In this document: piece after piece, positions 51,732-56,209 of the stretch | Layout of the letters: each line of letters begins with the position of its first letter | Numbering within the stretch: the first letter of the stretch is position 1 | Origin: CAYOHP01 sp964403795 [NCBI: uncultured bacterium] | GTDB taxonomy: Bacteria; Muiribacteriota; UBA6191; CAZXTJ01 | Direction of reading: 5' to 3' | Assembly (NCBI GenBank): GCA_964403795.1 | Contig: CAYOHP010000022.1 | Coordinates: 16,377 to 72,585, forward strand | Length of the DNA stretch: 56,209 nucleotides | Made by a program: the position numbers and the translations under genes | Notes under the pieces: generated by a model | Databases searched by the model: none | What the model was told of the DNA's origin: nothing | Seen by the model: only the letters and a program-made list of their open reading frames with translations

Positions 51732-54359
51732 GTGAAGTCCTGGAGCCATCAGGTCGTGGGCGCCGGCTTCGCCCTGCTCGTCGGGCTGGCGGCTGGACCC
51801 GGAGCGGCGGCCTCGTTGGTGGACACCGGCGAGTGGGCGCGGCTCCAGGAGGCCAGGGACAAGGCTCTCCTCGCCTATTCCCGGGGCGAGGCGACGCTCG
51901 GGGAGCGGGATGAGGCGGCTCGGGCCTTCGAACGGGCAAGTCGGGTCCCGGCCGCACTGTTGCCGCCGGCTCCCGACTCCGACCTGGCCGTGCCCCAGGC
52001 CCCGCAGCCGGAGGCGGGTGTTGACGCCGGTTCCGGTTCCGGGTCCGGGCAGGACGAGAAGCCGGGTGCGGTGGCCAAGATCGCGGCCTGGGTGAAGGAC
52101 CTCCCCCGCCGCACCTTCCGGCGCTTCGCCCCGGAGAAGGAAGGCATCCGCTCCGACGCCGAAGTGGACCACCTCGTCGAGTCCTCGAAGGTCGCCGCCT
52201 ACACGGCCAATGCCGCCCAACGGGAAGCCGAGTCGGACTGGACCCGACCGGTCATGGTCACGGCCCGGGCCGAGGGAGACCAGATCCAGAGCGTGATCGA
52301 ACGAGTTGTGGGGGTGGGCGGGATCGCGGCCCTGGCCAAGGCCCTCTCCGGCGATGCCGCGGCCCGCCAGACCGTGAGCCAGGCGGCCAAGGTGGTGGCC
52401 AAGCTCACCCCGGAGCAGCGCCAGATGCTGGCCAAGAACCTGGGGGCCGGGGGGATCGGCCAGCAGATCTCGCAGTTCCTGAAGGGTCAACCCACCGGCG
52501 CCTTCCAGAAGATCATCAAGGACGAGTTCGGCAACAACATGCTCTTGGCGGTGGCCGCCTCGGGGCTGGTGGGCGCCTTCCTCAACGACGGGCTCGACCT
52601 CGATACCCTGAAGGACCACCTGGTGGCCCTGAACGCCGTCGAGTTCCGCCGCACCGGCCGGGAGGCGATGATCGGGGCGCCGCTGGAGACCATCCTCTAC
52701 TACCACATGGACCGGGGCGTCTCCCGGCTCTTCGAGGGCCTGTGGAGCCGCATCTCGACCGGATCGGGAGGGTTCGCTGCCTGGGTCCAGCGGACCGAGT
52801 CGACCCTGACCAGCTTCGGTTCCAGCATCGTGAAGGCGCCCCGCCCCGAGCTGGCGGCCCGGGCCGCCGAGTTCTCCAAGTCGGCCTCCAGCCTGGGTCT
52901 GCCCGGGGTCTCGAGCGCCACCGCGCTCACCTTCAAGGGTTTCTCGGAGGCCATGTTCAAGGCCGGGGTCCTGGGGATGGTCGGCATCCCCCTGATCAGC
53001 GGCGCCTGGAACGTGGCCCTGGGCATGGAGGAAGGCGTCTACATCGGCGCCAACCGGGACCGGGTCTTCGCCCGCTACGACCTCTTCCACACCTACTTCC
53101 AGCGCACCGGCAACAAGTGGCGGGATGCCTGGGAGGAGCGCAAGGTCTCGGTCGCCAACCTCGTCCAGGCCTACGAGAAGTTCCCCATGACCCATTTCAT
53201 GAGCCACTTCCTCCGCATGGCCGGCGGGTACCTGGGCGCGGTGGTGGCCTCCAGCGTGGTGGCCCCGGCGACCATTCCCACCTTCCTCGGGGCGCTGGTG
53301 GTCTCGGCGGTCTTCTCGGAGGGCGCCAATGCGCTGGGCAAATGGGTGGGGGCCAAGGTCGACACCTCGGCCGGCCGCTACCGACGCCTGCGGAAGAAGA
53401 ACGCCGAGGAGGTGCTGGCCGGTGCCATGGCCGCGGACCTCGACCTTCCCGAACGACAGGCGGCCCTCGAGGCCCTCGCTCGGGTGGATGCCCTCCGTGC
53501 CCGGCTGGGAGTGCGCACCCGCGCCGATCTGGCGCGGGTCCAGTCCGGAGGAGGCGCGGCGGCCCAGGAACTGGCGGACGCGGCGGCAGCCTACGCCTCG
53601 GCGCGGGAGGCGTACGTCACCCGGATGGCGACCCTGGCCGACGCCCGGGCCGATGATTACGAGAGGCTCCTCAAGGGCAGCCAGGTCGACAGCCGGATCA
53701 AGTTCGTGCGCTCGCTCGACGACATCCGCCTGGTGAAGACCGACAGCTACGTACGGGTCGAGATCCCGGGCTGGTCTTCGCACGCTTCGCCCCGCCACGA
53801 CTTCATCGACGCCCGTGGTCACCGGGGCGTCTGGGACCCGGTTTCGAACCGGGTGATCGACGTCGGCCGGGTCGGCGAGCAGAACGGGAACCGGATCGCC
53901 TTCCTGAACGACGACGGGGTGAAGGTCGAGGGCGGCGCCCTGGTCCTGAGCCCGGGTGGCGAGAAGCCGACCGGCAGCGTGCACGTCACCAGCAACGGGA
54001 TCGTGATGGAGAAGGGCGCCACCGGCGAGTGGCTGCTCCGCGGCTACGGCGGGGAGTACGACATCGTGCTCCGCGGCTCGGGCCGACGCTTCGCCTGGGA
54101 CGGGAAGCGCTTCGTCGAGACCGGGACCCCGGCCCATGTCCAGGCCATCGCGAAGCAGTACGCCAAGGACGAGACCGCGACGGCCTATTCCCGGAAGCTG
54201 GTCCAGGAACTCGGCGCCGGCCTCTCCGGCCGGTCCGCCGGCAAGGGCGAGGACCCGGTCGCCCAGGCGATGATGGACCTGGCCCGGCTCCACAAGGCCT
54301 CGGGGGCCAGCGCCGGGCAGCGCTTCCAGCAGGCGGTGGGCGGCTCCGGGAAGGGTTGA
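51732..54359 (+). CDS. Large secreted/membrane protein of unknown function
   Basis: An 875-residue protein with a signal peptide (VVGAGFALLVGLAAGPGAAAS). Next come an Ala/Glu-rich helical segment, a Pro/Gly/Ser linker (about residues 78-107) and a long helical region with hydrophobic segments (NMLLAVAASGLVGAFLN; LRMAGGYLGAVVASSVVAP; TIPTFLGALVVSAVF). Ala-rich coiled-coil helices and a C-terminal β-rich part (VWDPVSNRVIDVGRVG) follow. No family is recognised. GTG at 51732 is chosen at the signal peptide; the ribosome site (GGGAG) is distant. It may be an envelope structural protein. Confidence 0.68.
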   Translation: MKSWSHQVVGAGFALLVGLAAGPGAAASLVDTGEWARLQEARDKALLAYSRGEATLGERDEAARAFERASRVPAALLPPAPDSDLAVPQAPQPEAGVDAGSGSGSGQDEKPGAVAKIAAWVKDLPRRTFRRFAPEKEGIRSDAEVDHLVESSKVAAYTANAAQREAESDWTRPVMVTARAEGDQIQSVIERVVGVGGIAALAKALSGDAAARQTVSQAAKVVAKLTPEQRQMLAKNLGAGGIGQQISQFLKGQPTGAFQKIIKDEFGNNMLLAVAASGLVGAFLNDGLDLDTLKDHLVALNAVEFRRTGREAMIGAPLETILYYHMDRGVSRLFEGLWSRISTGSGGFAAWVQRTESTLTSFGSSIVKAPRPELAARAAEFSKSASSLGLPGVSSATALTFKGFSEAMFKAGVLGMVGIPLISGAWNVALGMEEGVYIGANRDRVFARYDLFHTYFQRTGNKWRDAWEERKVSVANLVQAYEKFPMTHFMSHFLRMAGGYLGAVVASSVVAPATIPTFLGALVVSAVFSEGANALGKWVGAKVDTSAGRYRRLRKKNAEEVLAGAMAADLDLPERQAALEALARVDALRARLGVRTRADLARVQSGGGAAAQELADAAAAYASAREAYVTRMATLADARADDYERLLKGSQVDSRIKFVRSLDDIRLVKTDSYVRVEIPGWSSHASPRHDFIDARGHRGVWDPVSNRVIDVGRVGEQNGNRIAFLNDDGVKVEGGALVLSPGGEKPTGSVHVTSNGIVMEKGATGEWLLRGYGGEYDIVLRGSGRRFAWDGKRFVETGTPAHVQAIAKQYAKDETATAYSRKLVQELGAGLSGRSAGKGEDPVAQAMMDLARLHKASGASAGQRFQQAVGGSGKG

Positions 54360-54369
54360 GCCTGGCCGC

Positions 54370-54828
54370 CTAATCCAGTCTCTGGAGAATCCGCTCCACG
54401 TCGCCGGCGGTGCGGGACACGGCCAGGGCGTCGACGACCTCGCGGTCCTTCTGGAGGCGCTCACGGATCGAGGGGACCAGAGAGTGCTGCCCGTCGAAGC
54501 CGCCGGTCGGGTAGAGCATCACCAGCACCACCTTCGAGGGGGTGCCCCCGCCGAAGTCGATGCCCTTCTCGGAGATCCCCAGGGCGCCCACCGGGGCCCG
54601 CAGGCCCTCGACGGTGGCGGCGACCACGGCCGCCCCCGACTTCGACCCGGAGGCTCGGCCGCGCTCGGAGCGGAACACGGCTTCCCGGGCAGTGCCGTAG
54701 CGGGCCATCGAGAGGTCGTGGGAGGTGACCATGAGCTCGAGCAGTTCCTGGATGGCGGGGAACTTCCCCTCCGCGCCCAGGCGGGGCTTGATGGTCTTCG
54801 GCCCGACCACGGCAGAGAGACGGATCAT
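54370..54828 (-). CDS. EIIA-Ntr-like protein lacking the phosphorylation histidine
   Basis: A 152-residue protein of the EIIA fructose/Ntr fold. It aligns along its length with Pts[16 protein letters not shown] matches the REKMGSTGIGNGIAI region, [17 protein letters not shown] matches the RAVGVFVQLETPIAFD region, and the C-terminal ends [11 protein letters not shown]...AGDVERIL. Where PtsN has the active PHG, this protein has AAT, so it cannot be phosphorylated in the usual way. ATG at 54828 has GGAGGG five bases upstream. It follows the V-ATPase D gene by 70 nt, so it may be a regulatory or binding protein of that operon. Confidence 0.72.
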   Translation of the reverse strand: MIRLSAVVGPKTIKPRLGAEGKFPAIQELLELMVTSHDLSMARYGTAREAVFRSERGRASGSKSGAAVVAATVEGLRAPVGALGISEKGIDFGGGTPSKVVLVMLYPTGGFDGQHSLVPSIRERLQKDREVVDALAVSRTAGDVERILQRLD

Positions 54829-54898
54829 GAAGCCCTCCCAGGCCAGACCGGGACGGAGACGCCCACGTGGGCCGTGTCGGCCCGGATCCCGTCGTTCT

Positions 54899-55564
54899 TC
54901 AAGGTGCGCTCCCGTCTTCCTGGAAGCCCGGCTTGTCCTGGTCGACGTCGTCGCCCTTCATCCGCTTCATCCGGAACACGTCCTCGCGCTCCCGCTCCTC
55001 GAGGGTGGACCGGATGAACCGGACCTCGCCCCGGAGGCGGGGGATGACGTTCTGTTCCAGGGCGTTGACCCGTCGGGTGGTCTTCTTGATCTCCTCGCCC
55101 ATCTTCCGGATCTTCACGTAGGAGGAGGCCATCTCCAGGATGGTCGCCATCACCTTCTCGAAGCTGCCGGCGGCGGCGTCGACCCGGGCCGAGGTGCTGG
55201 CCGGGTCGTAGCCGCGCTCGGTGGGCTTGCGGACGAACTCCACCGGGGCGGGCTCGGCGACCTTGATTCCCCAGATGTTCTTCACGTCCATCTGGGTCTG
55301 GACTTCCCGGCCCGCCGAAAGGGCCGCGGCGCGCACCCGCTCGGTCCCGAGCTCGGCCTCGGCGATGGCGATCAGCCCGCGGGCGGCCCGCAGCTCGGCG
55401 ATCAACGCCTTGCGCTGCTTGACGTAGGGCTTCACCAGGTCGAAGAACTCCTTCATCAGCGCGTCGCGCTTGTTCTTGAGGAGATCGACCCCCTGCAGCG
55501 CCAGCCCGATCTGGGCCTTGCGCTGCAGCATGTTCATCCGTGTGGGGCTGACGGATTCGGCCAC
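54899..55564 (-). CDS. atpD: V-type ATP synthase subunit D
   Basis: A 221-residue central-stalk subunit of the V/A-type ATPase. The N-terminus [32 protein letters not shown] and the long C-terminal helix ([21 protein letters not shown]) are typical. It turns inside the A/B ring and couples ATP to ion movement. GTG at 55564 has GGAGGC eight bases upstream. It is normally downstream of subunit B, as here. The C-terminal tail is short and charged ([11 protein letters not shown]). Confidence 0.93.
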   Translation of the reverse strand: MAESVSPTRMNMLQRKAQIGLALQGVDLLKNKRDALMKEFFDLVKPYVKQRKALIAELRAARGLIAIAEAELGTERVRAAALSAGREVQTQMDVKNIWGIKVAEPAPVEFVRKPTERGYDPASTSARVDAAAGSFEKVMATILEMASSYVKIRKMGEEIKKTTRRVNALEQNVIPRLRGEVRFIRSTLEEREREDVFRMKRMKGDDVDQDKPGFQEDGSAP

Positions 55565-56209
55565 GGCGGTTGCCTCCGGTGAGGAAGGAGACGTCCGGGG
55601 GGCCCCCCCCCGGGGGCGGGCCGAACGGCCGGCCAAAAAAGTAGCATGCCGAGAAGCCATCCTTGTTGATGGGCGAGAAGTACTTCTCGATGGTCTTCTT
55701 GCTGCACCGCTTGAGCTCGGTGTCGGGGAAGAGCGAGAGCAGCTTCCAACCCTCGTCCAGGCTCTCGTGGATGCTCCGCTCCACGTATCCCTGGTTCAGG
55801 TACTCGCTCTCGAAGCGGTTGGTGAAGTTCAGGTACCGCCGGTCCATCTCGGTGAGCGCGTCCTCGCCGACGATGGCCACCAGGCGACGCAGCTTGATGC
55901 CCTTGGCGTAGCAGGCGTACATCTGGTTGGCGAGCTCCCGGTGGTCCTCCCGGGTCTTGCCGCGCCCGATGCCGTTGTTCATCAGCCGGGACAGCGACGG
56001 GAGTACGTTGATCGGCGGGTAGAGGCTCTGCCGGTGGAGCTCGCGACCCAGCACGATCTGGCCCTCGGTGATGTACCCGGTCAGGTCGGCGATCGGGTGG
56101 GTGATGTCGTCGTCGGGCATGGTCAGGATCGGGAGCTGGGTGACCGATCCCCGGCGCCCCCGCACCTGGCCGGCCCGTTCGTAGATGCTCGCCAGGTCGG
56201 TGTACATGT
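55565..56209 (-). CDS. atpB: V-type ATP synthase subunit B, 3' part, truncated by window edge
   Basis: About 200 residues of the non-catalytic nucleotide-binding subunit are visible: [44 protein letters not shown], then [13 protein letters not shown] and [17 protein letters not shown]. The 5' end lies beyond position 56209. After [10 protein letters not shown] the family should stop within about 20 residues, but the frame stays open through a C9/G6 homopolymer (55597-55616) and across all of subunit D to 54825. The end given is therefore the last base before the D start, not a true stop. A lost stop or an indel is likely. Confidence 0.75.

Noticed and set aside
54825-56209. A 460-residue single protein made of V-ATPase B plus a long tail
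   Set aside because: The tail is the subunit D gene read in the wrong frame. D itself has a clear start, ribosome site and family sequence.

Overview
The window is very GC-rich, with G or C at almost every third codon position. It looks like a Gram-negative-type chromosome: it has signal peptides, lipoproteins with Gly-Cys lipoboxes, pseudopilins and several Hanks-type Ser/Thr kinases. It also has a V-type ATPase, a CIRCE-controlled groESL operon and σ54-type promoters. Planctomycetota, Acidobacteriota and Myxococcota all fit this mix; I cannot choose between them from the sequence. No tRNA, rRNA, CRISPR array or transposase is visible.

1-4.9 kb (minus strand): a gliding-type ABC exporter, consisting of an ATPase, a permease fused to a GldG-like domain, and a DUF4340 protein, joined by 4-nt start/stop overlaps. 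5.2-12.2 kb: a secreted phosphodiesterase-like protein, then minus-strand exported proteins (a carboxypeptidase-regulatory-like protein coupled to a small protein with a C-terminal sorting-type tail, a propeller-like protein, an α/β hydrolase). 12.2-14.5 kb: promoter, CIRCE, groES, groEL and hairpins. 14.6-21.8 kb: two M1 aminopeptidase paralogues bracketing a Ser/Thr kinase and a γ-carbonic-anhydrase-like protein. 21.8-33.4 kb: mostly minus-strand housekeeping and envelope genes (acetyltransferase, cobalamin adenosyltransferase, two tandem lipases, RlmI-like methyltransferase, a RING-like zinc-finger membrane protein, a zinc-ribbon membrane protein, a GT39-like membrane protein, a His/Tyr-rich lipoprotein) plus moaA on the plus strand. 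33.5-37.9 kb: a secreted unknown with a σ54 promoter, an M20 amidohydrolase, queG and a TIGR01777 epimerase.

37.9-44.8 kb is the most unusual part. Three lipoproteins share one N-terminal design (lipobox, CRxI..LGxL, glycine-rich linker) and carry HExxH metallopeptidase motifs. Three pseudopilin-like genes (GspK-, GspI- and GspJ-like) are chained by TTGA and GTGA overlaps directly into the third of these lipoproteins. A fourth lipoprotein follows behind a perfect σ54 -24/-12 promoter. A 35-bp inverted repeat flanks the first two lipoprotein genes. I propose this as a σ54-linked cell-surface protease/pseudopilus module that is not a known system in this form.

44.8-56.2 kb: a membrane Ser/Thr kinase whose start codon overlaps that of a divergent pseudokinase; ETF-ubiquinone oxidoreductase; a SAM hydrolase-like protein; MsrB; a large secreted unknown; an EIIA-Ntr-like protein without its phosphorylatable histidine; and V-ATPase subunits D and B, where B has no stop codon before D and runs off the window edge.

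Recurring themes are neighbouring paralogue pairs (aminopeptidases, lipases, HExxH lipoproteins, kinase/pseudokinase), 4-nt translational coupling, and several genes whose best start is not AUG, GUG or UUG.
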